DNA of 64,000 nucleotides from an uncultured Fibrobacter sp. (GCA_934699585.1 CAKUWY010000011.1:1-64000), one strand, 5' to 3'. Positions 24,845-32,869 are shown, numbered from the stretch's first letter. The notes: generated from the sequence alone by a model not told the origin. A program made the numbers and translations.

Positions 24845-25594
24845 TTGTTCCTTACTGAAGCTTTCGTTGCCTTCGCCAATATATCATCGGCAAAATCAGG
24901 AGGGATAGAGGGGTTTGTTCCTGAATTAAGGAACTTGCTTTATATAGGACGATACTATAATATTCACCTTTTGCCTTTAAGATTTATTGAATGGAGAAAA
25001 GGTTCCGAAGAAGAAAAAATGGTTGCCAATATTGCGCATGAAACTTGGCGAAGATGTTGCGGTTTTGATATGCTTTATAATGAAAATGACATAAACAATG
25101 CGAGAAAAGAAAAAAAGAGTAAAATTGTTGTAGATGCTCAATTTGGAAAAAAAGCTCGCAGATGTGATGTGATGCGCCTATTGACTCAACAGCCTTCAGA
25201 AGAACTGGTTAGTAGGAATGATAACGCATCATCAGTGTTGAAAAAATTTATAACAAATATACCGTTATCATCTATGAATAAGAGCGGCTTGGAATCAGAA
25301 ATACCTGATATCCTTTGGAAGTCGTGTATGGAGGGGTCTAATTTTATCCCTGAACTAAAAGAAAAAATAGCATCCCTTTCAGACGATGAGCGAGAAAAAG
25401 TTGAAAGATATACGAAAGAATATGTCCGTAGTAATAATGTATCTGATTGGAAGCAACAATTTTCAATATCGCCGAAACTTTCTATTTATAAGTCCGGTTA
25501 TGGATTGTTGACTCATTATAATTTCTATAATAGTGAGTCAAGTAGTTTAGATAAAATGAATGAAAGACTTTTGGAATCGTTATTGAAAGGGTAA
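24845..25594 (+). CDS. Unknown protein, C-terminal half of the two-frame gene
   Basis: This 249-residue frame has no convincing ribosome site for its own start; the first candidate is TTG at 24845, inside what reads as continuous coding sequence from 24803. It is Lys/Ser-rich and AT-rich like the part at 24142, and I recognise no domain. The best explanation is that it is the downstream half of the same protein joined at the A9 tract. A strong terminator overlaps its stop codon. Confidence 0.55.
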   Translation: MFLTEAFVAFANISSAKSGGIEGFVPELRNLLYIGRYYNIHLLPLRFIEWRKGSEEEKMVANIAHETWRRCCGFDMLYNENDINNARKEKKSKIVVDAQFGKKARRCDVMRLLTQQPSEELVSRNDNASSVLKKFITNIPLSSMNKSGLESEIPDILWKSCMEGSNFIPELKEKIASLSDDEREKVERYTKEYVRSNNVSDWKQQFSISPKLSIYKSGYGLLTHYNFYNSESSSLDKMNERLLESLLKG

Positions 25595-25637
25595 GAGCGT
25601 TTCTTCCCCCTTTTTTTTCTCTTACCCCTTTTTTTTC
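25589..25637 (+). terminator. Rho-independent terminator overlapping the stop codon
   Basis: GGGTAAGAG (25589-25597) and CTCTTACCC (25619-25627) form a perfect 9-bp stem with a 21-base pyrimidine-rich loop, followed by a T run. The stop codon of the gene ending at 25594 lies inside the stem. Confidence 0.75.
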
Positions 25638-25721
25638 TAAAAAATCAAGAGTTTTTGAGTCTCCAAATAGCAGGGACAAGAAAGTAAATTCTGATGGCAG
25701 TCAATTCAAAGTGTTGGCTGC

Positions 25722-25743
25722 TTGAAAGCGCTGTTGCTTTCAA
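25722..25743. repeat. Perfect 8-bp hairpin upstream of the 47-residue gene
   Basis: TTGAAAGC and GCTTTCAA form an inverted repeat with a 6-base loop. No T run follows on either strand, so an operator or mRNA structure is as likely as a terminator. Confidence 0.45.
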
Positions 25744-25789
25744 AAAGACTAGAAAAACTTGAAATAGTATTCTAGTCAAAGGATTTCTT

Positions 25790-25933
25790 ATGAAATCGAA
25801 TCAATCCCAGGCTAATCTGAACCATCATGCGGACCAGATGAACCCGAACAACTATCAGTACCAAGCTCGCATGGATAATCATGCTAATCAGCTGAATCCC
25901 AACAACAAGCTTTATCAGGGGAGGAAGAAGTAA
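25790..25933 (+). CDS. 47-residue protein with a duplicated NHxAxQxNPNN motif
   Basis: The ATG at 25790 has AAAGGA 6 bases upstream and a plausible TAGTAT/TTGAAA promoter region before it. The protein contains two tandem versions of one motif, NHHADQMNPNNYQYQ and NHANQLNPNNKLYQ, then a basic tail GRKK. It is rich in Asn, Gln and His and has no signal peptide. The internal duplication and good ribosome site support a real gene despite its size. I cannot name the family, and a role cannot be inferred. Confidence 0.7.
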   Translation: MKSNQSQANLNHHADQMNPNNYQYQARMDNHANQLNPNNKLYQGRKK

Positions 25934-26002
25934 TTAGCCGAAATCGGAGTGCATAAGCCCGTTTCAAAATAGTATTTCTAGTTGCATTAATTTGTAATAA
26001 GG

Positions 26003-26023
26003 AGCCCATTGGTTAAATGGGCT
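26003..26023. terminator. Hairpin between convergent genes, possible terminator
   Basis: AGCCCATT and AATGGGCT form an 8-bp stem with a 5-base loop. A pyrimidine-rich stretch with eight T residues follows a little downstream on the plus strand. It overlaps the end of the minus-strand gene at 26022. Confidence 0.45.
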
Positions 26024-26492
26024 ATGTACTTCTATTTCTTTTTTTTCTTTTATCGAACTCTTCTGAGCATTTTCTCATGAAACGAACAACCGTAGGCGAT
26101 AAAATCGGATTAGAATCTTCGGGCCACATAAATTGGGAAGAAAGCGTATTTCCTTTTCGGTTACATAGGAAATCTAGAAATAATTTCAGCTTAATGATGG
26201 ATGTTCGTGTTGCTCTGTATCGATAGTGTTTTGTGTAGTTGTCTATTAATTTCTTTTTGAATTCTTCTGGATCAAGAAACCCCTTGTTTTCTTTTTTTGC
26301 ACGATTGTATTCAACGGTTGCAAATTTATCGAGTTCATCATGAAAAGTTTTTCCGTTAAAAAAGCCTTCGCTCGTTTTTCCTACGCCGATTTCCGTGTAT
26401 TGTGGGGTCAATTGCGAAAGAAGAGAATCAATGCTTTCGTTGACTCTCTTCCATTCTGTTTCCATGGAGCTCTTTTTATTTTGACTTGTCAT
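26022..26492 (-). CDS. Unknown charged protein in the accessory island
   Basis: This 156-residue protein has no signal peptide. It is Lys/Arg/Glu/Ser-rich and probably mostly helical, and ends in FDKRKKRNRST. I recognise no family. It overlaps the upstream secreted-protein gene by 17 bases, so it is in an operon with it. Its AT-rich codon use matches the rest of the island. Confidence 0.55.
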   Translation of the reverse strand: MTSQNKKSSMETEWKRVNESIDSLLSQLTPQYTEIGVGKTSEGFFNGKTFHDELDKFATVEYNRAKKENKGFLDPEEFKKKLIDNYTKHYRYRATRTSIIKLKLFLDFLCNRKGNTLSSQFMWPEDSNPILSPTVVRFMRKCSEEFDKRKKRNRST

Positions 26493-26793
26493 AGCACTTT
26501 TTTGCTAGGTTGGTCGCCTTTTCCAGTTTCTTTTGGTCGGCCTCATTCAATTTTTCAATTGAACCAAAATAGCAATGCAGCGCTCCGATTAAGCATGAGC
26601 AGTATTCCAATTTTTCGTTATAACCGGAAACTCCTTGTGTTCCGAAACTTCCGTTCATGCATTCTTTCATGAGTTCATATTCGACGGTTTTTTCAAAGCG
26701 TTCTTTTTTGGCGTCGCCAACCTCGCACACACCGGGTAGAATAGCGAAGGAAAGTCCGCATGCGATAAGGCAAGTTAGGATAATTTGTTTCAT
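26476..26793 (-). CDS. Small exported cysteine-containing protein of unknown function
   Basis: This 105-residue protein has a signal peptide (MKQIILTCLIACGLSFAILP) and then a helical mature part with six Cys residues, including CSCLIGALHCYFG. Disulfides are likely in the periplasm. AAGGAG lies 8 bases before the ATG. The mature Cys spacing resembles no family I can name. It is the first gene of a two-gene minus-strand unit. Confidence 0.6.
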   Translation of the reverse strand: MKQIILTCLIACGLSFAILPGVCEVGDAKKERFEKTVEYELMKECMNGSFGTQGVSGYNEKLEYCSCLIGALHCYFGSIEKLNEADQKKLEKATNLAKKCYDKSK

Positions 26794-26879
26794 TTGGAGG
26801 CTCCTTGGGTAAGAATGTTGTATTTCTTAAAATAATAAAAAAATTTACAAAGTGCTTCAAATTGTGAAAAAAAACACCT

Positions 26880-26962
26880 TTTCCCCTAGGGGAAAGTAAA
26901 AACTGGTGAAAACTGGTAATGGATTCAAAGAGAAATTGGGAGTGAAGGGCAATGCCGCCCTT
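26880..26962. promoter_or_regulatory. Intergenic control region with palindrome, 10-bp tandem repeat and hairpin
   Basis: Between the divergent genes at 26793 and 26999 lie three signals. A perfect 16-bp palindrome TTTCCCCTAGGGGAAA is at 26880-26895. Two copies of AAAACTGGT are one helical turn apart (26899-26907 and 26909-26917). A hairpin AAGGGC/GCCCTT spans 26945-26962. These look like regulator-binding sites for one or both genes. Confidence 0.45.
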
Positions 26963-26998
26963 GAAAAAACAAGATGCCATAATGGCGAAGGATAAATT

Positions 26999-27784
26999 AT
27001 GAAAAATCAATCTGTTTTGCCTTTAAATCGCGCTTTTTCACAAAAATATGGCGCTCCCGGTCAAATTTTTTGCGAAAATGATGCTAAAAGTGAACTGGGT
27101 CGAATAAATGCGTTTCTTAAGGACTACAATCACGGGGTTGCAGCGATAGCAGAATTTATAGCTTGTCGTTGTCGTTTTATTGCTGAAAAATACCCAAGCT
27201 TGAGATTGTCGGTAGTTGATATACTCCAATTTCTTGTTGAAAGGCGTCCTCGGGGAATTTACCTCCGGAATACAAATACGCGATATAGATCAGAATTCTC
27301 TGCTGAAGATTGGGAACGAGAGTCACTAAACAGGTATGAATCCTTGAAGCCGAGTGCATTCAAACTTTTGAATCGTCCTTTTAAGAAGGGTAAAGCTCAT
27401 TCTAGGAATAAGTTAAGCGTAAATGCAAGTGAGGCGTCTACTGCGAATTTAAAGAACGAATTCGATATTATCCTAGTTGGCGGAAACGCATCAAAAAAAG
27501 AAGCCTTGGAAAAAGAATTAGGTTTTCTTGTACGACAAATCCTCGTTGAACGCAATGCTAAATCGTGTTCAAAGTTACGTGCGTTATGGAATGGTACGCA
27601 TATGAGGGATTTCGGTGTTATTGTGTGTCTTTGCAAACATTTAGCGCATCGAGCAACTGAAATTGTTGATACCTGTTTTAAGGGACCCACAGACTGGATT
27701 GTTTATAAGGCGCATAATGATAATTGTAAGATAATTGCGGATGCGATAAAAGCGGCAATTAAAAAAAGTGGGAGGTGCGTATGA
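26999..27784 (+). CDS. Unknown 261-residue protein coupled to a radical SAM gene
   Basis: I do not recognise this protein. It is cytoplasmic-looking, basic, with a central Ser/Asn/Lys-rich linker (about residues 120-150) between two helical parts. The C-terminal part contains KHLAHRATEIVDTC and ends in a Lys-rich tail. GAAGGA lies 10 bases before the ATG. It is AT-rich, in contrast to the GC-richer radical SAM gene that overlaps its stop by 4 bases (ATGA). The overlap implies coordinated expression, so it may be a partner or accessory protein of that enzyme. Confidence 0.6.
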   Translation: MKNQSVLPLNRAFSQKYGAPGQIFCENDAKSELGRINAFLKDYNHGVAAIAEFIACRCRFIAEKYPSLRLSVVDILQFLVERRPRGIYLRNTNTRYRSEFSAEDWERESLNRYESLKPSAFKLLNRPFKKGKAHSRNKLSVNASEASTANLKNEFDIILVGGNASKKEALEKELGFLVRQILVERNAKSCSKLRALWNGTHMRDFGVIVCLCKHLAHRATEIVDTCFKGPTDWIVYKAHNDNCKIIADAIKAAIKKSGRCV

Positions 27785-29040
27785 TGAAAAATTCCTTCAT
27801 CCACACACCGCTTCGCGTGTTGCTCGTGGGCAGCAATTTCTGCCGCAAGAATGAGCCGCGCGATGCTTATGGCGCGAGTTGCCTTGTCTCCGCGTTCCGG
27901 AATAGCCCGGCTAATGCAGGCGATACGCTTGATGTGTTCACTAGCGATTTGAATCGCTTTCAAAAATTGAACGGCGATTTCAATATCGACTGGAATCTCG
28001 TGGCAAGCGAGGTTGTCACCAGGGCGCTTATCGGTGGGTATAATGTAGTCGCATTCAGCGTGTTTGGCTGGTGCGAGAAGATGGTTGCGCTCGCTGGCGC
28101 GGAACTTCGCCAGCGCGTGCCGGACATCTTCATTATGCTGGGGGGAGCCTCCATTTTTGGGAGTGAAGAGGAACTCCGCAGGCGTTTTCCGTTCGCGGAT
28201 ATGTTTACGCTCAGCTACGGCGAAAAGATATTCGCGAATTTGCGCCGCTATATCAACCAGGGCGTTGCCCGCGTGATGGATTTGCCTAAGTTCGGGGATC
28301 TTGAATCCCCCTATCTTTCGGGCGCCATATCTCTTGACGGTGGCGTCAATACTGTGCGTGCAGAAACCCGCCGCGGTTGCTCTTTCCGCTGTTCGTTCTG
28401 CAAGCATCGCGATACGCTTTCGGGCAAGGTGTACCGCATAGATAATTACGAGCGTCATCTTGACGAACTCAAATTGTTCAAGGAACGCGGAGTGAAAAAG
28501 TTGAACGTTCTGGACCCGCTCTTCAACGATTATGAAGGGCACGGGGAACAGTACCTAAAGCTGATCCGCAAGGTCGGTTTCACTGGAAAGGTTTCGCTGC
28601 AGATTCGCCCGGAACTGTTGACGGAGCGCTTTATGGAAGAGGCTTCGCTGAACTCGAACGTGAGTTTCGAAATAGGCGTGCAGAGCCTTGATCCGACGGT
28701 GCTCAAGACTATTCAGCGTGGTGGCCACAAGACCGAAGCGCAACTTCGCGAGAAACTGGACCGTTGCAGGAAACTTGGTATAGCGACGATGGTCACCCTG
28801 ATTTACGGGCTTCCGCGGCAGACCTACGATTCCTTCGTTCGCGATATCGGGATTGTCAAGAGCTACGGTGTCGGGAAGGTGGGGGCGTTTCCCCTGCAGG
28901 TCTACGCAGGCACGAAACTTGCCGAAGATATCGGGCAGTACGGTCTCACCTTGAAAGAGGACGCATTCGGCATCCCCGAAGTGGTCGACAATCCCGCCCA
29001 TGATTTCGAGAAAATGCAAAAACTTGCGGAAACCGTCTAA
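27781..29040 (+). CDS. B12-binding-like radical SAM enzyme of unknown substrate
   Basis: This 419-residue protein has an N-terminal cobalamin-binding-like Rossmann region (VAFSVFGWCEK, MLGGASIFGSEEE, FTLSYGEK). I see no DxHxxG, the lower-ligand motif. The radical SAM cluster motif GCSFRCSFCKHRD (CxxxCxxC) follows near residue 195, then FEIGVQSLDPTVLKTIQRGG and YGLPRQTYDSF, typical of the Elp3/B12 radical SAM group. It is cytoplasmic and oxygen-sensitive by family. GGGAGGTG lies just upstream of the ATG at 27781. It overlaps the unknown gene before it and is closed by a terminator. Confidence 0.88.
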   Translation: MMKNSFIHTPLRVLLVGSNFCRKNEPRDAYGASCLVSAFRNSPANAGDTLDVFTSDLNRFQKLNGDFNIDWNLVASEVVTRALIGGYNVVAFSVFGWCEKMVALAGAELRQRVPDIFIMLGGASIFGSEEELRRRFPFADMFTLSYGEKIFANLRRYINQGVARVMDLPKFGDLESPYLSGAISLDGGVNTVRAETRRGCSFRCSFCKHRDTLSGKVYRIDNYERHLDELKLFKERGVKKLNVLDPLFNDYEGHGEQYLKLIRKVGFTGKVSLQIRPELLTERFMEEASLNSNVSFEIGVQSLDPTVLKTIQRGGHKTEAQLREKLDRCRKLGIATMVTLIYGLPRQTYDSFVRDIGIVKSYGVGKVGAFPLQVYAGTKLAEDIGQYGLTLKEDAFGIPEVVDNPAHDFEKMQKLAETV

Positions 29041-29071
29041 AAAGATATTTTCCAAACGACCAAGTAAACCC

Positions 29072-29100
29072 CTCCCCGGCCTTAGCGCTCGGGGAGTTTT
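29072..29100 (+). terminator. Rho-independent terminator after the radical SAM gene
   Basis: CTCCCCG and CGGGGAG form a 7-bp stem with an 11-base loop, followed by TTTT. It begins 32 bases after the radical SAM stop codon. Confidence 0.8.
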
Positions 29101-29145
29101 AATAACCCAAATTTAGGATTTTACTTTCAAAAATATACTTTAAAG

Positions 29146-29161
29146 ACCTAATTTAGGGTCT
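29146..29161. repeat. 16-bp direct repeat, left copy flanking hipBA
   Basis: ACCTAATTTAGGGTCT is identical to 30896-30911. It lies immediately after the hipA stop on the minus strand and within a hairpin AAAGACC/GGTCTTT (29142-29163) that may also end hipA transcription. Confidence 0.85.
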
Positions 29162-30451
29162 TTAAAATTTAATCAAATTCTTTGCAACTTCTTGAACGAG
29201 TTTCTTGGGGACGTCGTTTGACTTGGCGCGTTTCTTGAAGCTGGCGAGGGCGTCTTGCACTTGCTCGAGGATGCGCTTATAGCGCCCCTGTACGAGGCCC
29301 GCGCTTTTTGCCGCCGCCTTGAAGTCGTCGAGGGTGAATTTTTCGCGCTTGCCGTTGAAGGTCATCTGGTGCGTTCCGGTCCAGCGACCGGCGGGGTTGT
29401 AGGCGTAGGTGACGTCGAAGGCGGGGGCAAGCGACCAGTTGCCACGCTTGTCCATCAAGAAGCCGATGTTTTTCGTGTGGTCGTCCTGATTCCTCGCACA
29501 AATGTTGAATACAGTCCTGCGGTACATTTGCTCAATGTCGGCGGTAGTGAGCCCGATTTGCCTTGCGATGGCGAAGGCCTGCTCGTAGCTGTACGCCCCC
29601 GCAATGTTGAAGTCGTAGTGCGCAATGGCCGTAAGCGACTGGTAGTGCAGTTTGCCGCCGTTCTCGGTGCGGTCGAAGCGGCGCGTCATGAAGTGTCTGT
29701 GATCGCCATCTTCCAGCAGGCGGCATTCCGTCATCTGGATTCCGGCTTCCTTCGCGATTTGGCTGTAGGTGTATTCAAGCGCCCCGAAACCTGCCGGGTC
29801 AGCGTTTTCCTTGTCGCGGTTGTTCTCGATGTCGTCGAATTTCAGGAGCCAGTAACCAAAGCCTTCGGGGGCGCGGACTTGCCCCGAGAGCACGATTCCT
29901 GTAGAATCGTCATAAGCGATGAGAACCTTTGCGCGGGCGCCTCCGGCAGATGTCCCGACACGGACAATCTGTTCGAACGCGTCTTTCTCGCGGAGCCTGA
30001 CCTTTACTTTTTTGCGTTGGTCCAAGATGTTTGCCGCAAGGGTGCGAAGTCTTTCGATTTCGAGCGGTTCGCTCTTGACGGGGTCGGGACCGACGACGGG
30101 GTAAAACTCGAGTGCGCCCATGCCGCGCGAGCCGGTGTAGCAGAGCCGTTCGAGCGCGGTAAAGCTTTTAGGGTCCCTGCCGTTCTGAACAAGCCACTGG
30201 TCGATAATCTTGTTGCCAAACTTGTCGGGAACGGAATCGGCGAAAAGCCCCGGCAGCCTATGGAAGGTGGCGGGAGAAAGGTCCTGAAATCGGTAGATGG
30301 TACCGCTGCGTACGGGCATGGCGACTGGCGCGGGTTCTATGCCACTGCGGACGAAGTCCGGAGCGTATTCGAACGAAGCGAATTCGTCGCCCTCTTTTTG
30401 GTAGAGCGCCCCGACAGTCGTTCCCCAGAGCTTAACCTCGACGGAGGTCAT
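29162..30451 (-). CDS. hipA: HipA-type Ser/Thr kinase toxin
   Basis: This 429-residue protein is a type II toxin kinase; E. coli HipA phosphorylates glutamyl-tRNA synthetase. Visible parts are the N-subdomain (FQDLSPATFHRLPGLFADSV), TGSRGMGALEFYP, VGTSAGGARAKVLIAYD (nucleotide-binding), MTRRFDRTENGGKLHYQSL, the catalytic loop NICARNQDDHTKNIGFLMD and the metal-binding LAPAFDVTYAY. The ATG at 30451 overlaps the antitoxin stop in ATGA, so the pair is translationally coupled; an in-frame start 15 bases upstream is less likely. The cassette lies between 16-bp direct repeats. Confidence 0.93.
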   Translation of the reverse strand: MTSVEVKLWGTTVGALYQKEGDEFASFEYAPDFVRSGIEPAPVAMPVRSGTIYRFQDLSPATFHRLPGLFADSVPDKFGNKIIDQWLVQNGRDPKSFTALERLCYTGSRGMGALEFYPVVGPDPVKSEPLEIERLRTLAANILDQRKKVKVRLREKDAFEQIVRVGTSAGGARAKVLIAYDDSTGIVLSGQVRAPEGFGYWLLKFDDIENNRDKENADPAGFGALEYTYSQIAKEAGIQMTECRLLEDGDHRHFMTRRFDRTENGGKLHYQSLTAIAHYDFNIAGAYSYEQAFAIARQIGLTTADIEQMYRRTVFNICARNQDDHTKNIGFLMDKRGNWSLAPAFDVTYAYNPAGRWTGTHQMTFNGKREKFTLDDFKAAAKSAGLVQGRYKRILEQVQDALASFKKRAKSNDVPKKLVQEVAKNLIKF

Positions 30452-30801
30452 TTGTCCTCTCCCCATACCCAGGGGGCATTGGCGGCAGCCTTCTTCTTGC
30501 GACCGGCGCGTTTGCGCTGGGGCAGCTTTTGCGATTCGCGGAGGAGCATCATGGGGCTACGGCTGTAATCGGGAACAGTGTTGACAAGCGATTCTGCAAA
30601 TCCAAATTGCAACAGTACCTTGACAAGGTGCGAGAGGCTTACGCTCTGGCCCATTTCGAGTCGCACTAATGTATTCTTGCCGACGCCCGCCTTTTCGGCG
30701 AGGGCTTCGCGCGAAAGGTCCAAGGCAATGCGGTGCGCACGAACGCGTTCACCAAGCTCCTTGAGAGCGGTTTGTTCTGTAAGCGGTGTTGCCCTGTACA
30801 T
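30448..30801 (-). CDS. hipB: HipB-like XRE-family antitoxin and repressor
   Basis: This 117-residue protein has a helix-turn-helix at about residues 15-70 (LGERVRAHRIALDLSREALA, KAGVGKNTLVRLEMGQSVSL). It has a basic C-terminal tail (KLPQRKRAGRKKKAAAN). It is expected to bind the operon promoter and neutralise HipA. AGGAGGT lies 5 bases before the ATG. A TATATT-containing promoter region precedes it. It is longer than E. coli HipB (88 residues) because of the Lys/Arg-rich extension. Confidence 0.88.
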   Translation of the reverse strand: MYRATPLTEQTALKELGERVRAHRIALDLSREALAEKAGVGKNTLVRLEMGQSVSLSHLVKVLLQFGFAESLVNTVPDYSRSPMMLLRESQKLPQRKRAGRKKKAAANAPWVWGEDK

Positions 30802-30895
30802 GTTGACCTCCTGGATATCTATCTTAAATATACTAAATTTCCGTCTATAAAACAGCCCTATAATGGGTTTTTAATTCAGAAATTGTAGTTTTAAA

Positions 30896-30911
30896 ACCTA
30901 ATTTAGGGTCT
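30896..30911. repeat. 16-bp direct repeat, right copy at the dxs 3' end
   Basis: ACCTAATTTAGGGTCT is identical to 29146-29161 and contains the last codons and stop of dxs (AGA CCC TAA on the minus strand). The two copies bracket the hipBA cassette exactly, which suggests insertion with duplication of the dxs end. Confidence 0.85.
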
Positions 30912-32648
30912 ATTTAAAATATCTTCAACAATCTGCTTGGGCGTGAGGCGGTTCTTTTCCATGAGTTCGCCGTAAGGGACCTTGTCGTAGAATTCTTTCT
31001 TGAGGCCCTTCACGAGCACGCGCATGCTTGTGTTGCCGTAGAAGCGGGCAATCTTTTCGCCGAAGCCGCCATCGACCACGCCGTTTTCCAGCGTCACGAC
31101 AACCTGGTGGTCGGCGCACAATCCCGTAAGCGTAGCCTCGTCGATGCCGGTGGCAAATCGCGGGTTGATGATCGTCGCGTCGATTCCTGATTTTGCGAGT
31201 TCCGCCGCGGCACTTTCAGCGAGGGCGTAGTAACTGCCGAGACCAATCAACGCCACCTTGCTTCCGCGCTTGTCGATCTTGAATGCGTTGAGCTTGGAGT
31301 AGTCGGTGTCGAATTTCACGCTGCGGTGCGCGACCCCGTTCGGAATACGGATCGCCATCGGGTGTTCTGTCTGGTCAATCGCGTAATCCATCATGGCGAT
31401 GGCCTCTTCGACGCAGGTGGGGCAAAGGTACACCAGGTTCGGGATGTTGCTCATCATCGGGATGTCGAAAATGCAGAGGTGCGTGGTGTCGTTCATGCCG
31501 TCGGCGCCGGACATGGTAATGAGCAGTGTGGCCGGATTGTTGTTTGCGCAAAGGTCCTGCGAAAGCTGGTCGTAGGTGCGCTGGATGAACGTGCTGTGAG
31601 TGCTGTACACGGGCTTTGCGCCGCCCTTCGCAAGACCCGACGCAAGCGCCACTGCATGTTCTTCGGCGATGCCCACGTCAATAAACTGCTTGCCCGCTTC
31701 TTTACGGCGGTCGGCAAAGAACCCGATGCCCGCAGGTACTGCGGAATGGATTACGACCACCTTCGGGTCTGCCTTGATTTTCTTCATCAGGTAGTCGCCG
31801 AGGATTGCGCCGTACGATTCACCGTTGCCCCAGTTCACGACTCCGGTCGGAATGTCAAAAGGTGCCGCCCAGTGGAAGCCTTCCTTCGCGTTTTCGGCGA
31901 AGCTGTAGCCCTTGCCCTTGAGCGTGTGGATGTGCACGACCACGGGTTTAGTGGAATCTTTCACCTGCTGGAATGCGGCGATGAGCGATTCGATGTCGTT
32001 ACCTTGTTCTACATACAGGTAGTCAAAGCCGAGGCTCTTGAAGTAATTGTTTTCGCTCTTGCCCTGCGTGGCGCGGAGTTCTGCGAGGCTCACGTAAAGG
32101 CCGCCATGGTTTTCGGCGATGGACATCTCGTTGTCGTTTACCACCACGATAAAGTTCGTCGCATATTCGCCCGCATTGTCGAGGCCTTCGAATGCCTCGC
32201 CTCCGCTCAAGGAACCGTCACCGATGACAGCAATCACGTTGCCCTTTTCGCCCTTGATATCGCGGGCGGTCGCTAGCCCGAGCGCAAGGCTCACGGAGGT
32301 CGAGGTGTGGCCAATCATGAACTGGTCGTGTTCACTTTCGCAGGGTTCGGTGTAACCCGTGACGCTCCAGTACTTGTCCGGATTCAGGAACGCTTCGGCG
32401 CGGCCTGTCAAAATCTTGTGAGTGTAACTCTGGTGGCTGACGTCGTAGACAATCTTATCCTTGGGCGATTCAAATACATAGTGCAGTGCGATGGTCGGCT
32501 CCACGAAACCGAGGTTCGGAGCCAAATGACCACCGCATTTTGAAATCTTGTTCAAAAATGCCGTGCGGATTTCTGCCGCGAGCGCCTTGAGGCTTTCCGT
32601 GTCCATCTTCTTCACATCAGCAGGGGATGCAATCTTTTCCATCAGCAT
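30903..32648 (-). CDS. dxs: 1-deoxy-D-xylulose-5-phosphate synthase
   Basis: DXS condenses pyruvate and glyceraldehyde 3-phosphate, using thiamine diphosphate, in the first step of the MEP isoprenoid pathway. Key parts are YDVSHQSYTHKILTGR, the TPP motif GDGSLSGGEAFEGLDNAG with NDNEMSI, HTLKGKGY, and IAEEHAVALASGLA with the conserved Glu of the Pyr domain. The C-terminal transketolase domain follows. At 581 residues it is about 40 shorter than E. coli DXS, in line with short DXS forms of some anaerobes. AAGGA lies 9 bases before the ATG at 32648. Its 3' end carries one copy of the repeat that flanks hipBA. Confidence 0.9.
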   Translation of the reverse strand: MLMEKIASPADVKKMDTESLKALAAEIRTAFLNKISKCGGHLAPNLGFVEPTIALHYVFESPKDKIVYDVSHQSYTHKILTGRAEAFLNPDKYWSVTGYTEPCESEHDQFMIGHTSTSVSLALGLATARDIKGEKGNVIAVIGDGSLSGGEAFEGLDNAGEYATNFIVVVNDNEMSIAENHGGLYVSLAELRATQGKSENNYFKSLGFDYLYVEQGNDIESLIAAFQQVKDSTKPVVVHIHTLKGKGYSFAENAKEGFHWAAPFDIPTGVVNWGNGESYGAILGDYLMKKIKADPKVVVIHSAVPAGIGFFADRRKEAGKQFIDVGIAEEHAVALASGLAKGGAKPVYSTHSTFIQRTYDQLSQDLCANNNPATLLITMSGADGMNDTTHLCIFDIPMMSNIPNLVYLCPTCVEEAIAMMDYAIDQTEHPMAIRIPNGVAHRSVKFDTDYSKLNAFKIDKRGSKVALIGLGSYYALAESAAAELAKSGIDATIINPRFATGIDEATLTGLCADHQVVVTLENGVVDGGFGEKIARFYGNTSMRVLVKGLKKEFYDKVPYGELMEKNRLTPKQIVEDILNRP

Positions 32649-32712
32649 AAAGAACCGTCCTTGAAACTTAGGCGTTCAGTACAAAATACAAAAAACACGT
32701 TCTAAAACAAAA

Positions 32713-32806
32713 GATCCCCGCCTTCTCCCCAAAGAGGATAACTCTACTATGGCAACGAATTGCATCGCAATTCTAGTTGCCAAGTATCGTATAGTGGGGA
32801 TGACAA
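32713..32806. repeat. Class A hairpin repeat interrupted by a second palindromic sequence
   Basis: GATCCCCGCCTTCTCCCC opens and GTGGGGATGACAAATGAGG closes the element. The middle contains TTGCATCGCAA and GGCAAC/GTTGCC palindromes, as if one element had inserted in another. It lies between dxs and ahcY. Confidence 0.5.
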
Positions 32807-32830
32807 ATGAGGTGCGACGCTTATTGCCGT

Positions 32831-32869
32831 GGATCCTATCGGTCGCCTTACGGCTCCCTCCAGGATGAC
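32831..32869. repeat. Class B dispersed repeat (GGATCCTATCGG...CTCCAGGATGAC)
   Basis: The ends GGATCCT and AGGATGAC flank a short variable stem-loop (GGTCGCCTTACGGCTCC). A second copy is at 56983-57018 with a different loop. Both lie in intergenic DNA. Confidence 0.7.

Noticed and set aside
29255..30568. A 437-codon open frame on the plus strand over hipA
   Set aside because: It is antisense to hipA, which has an intact kinase catalytic loop and a coupled antitoxin gene.
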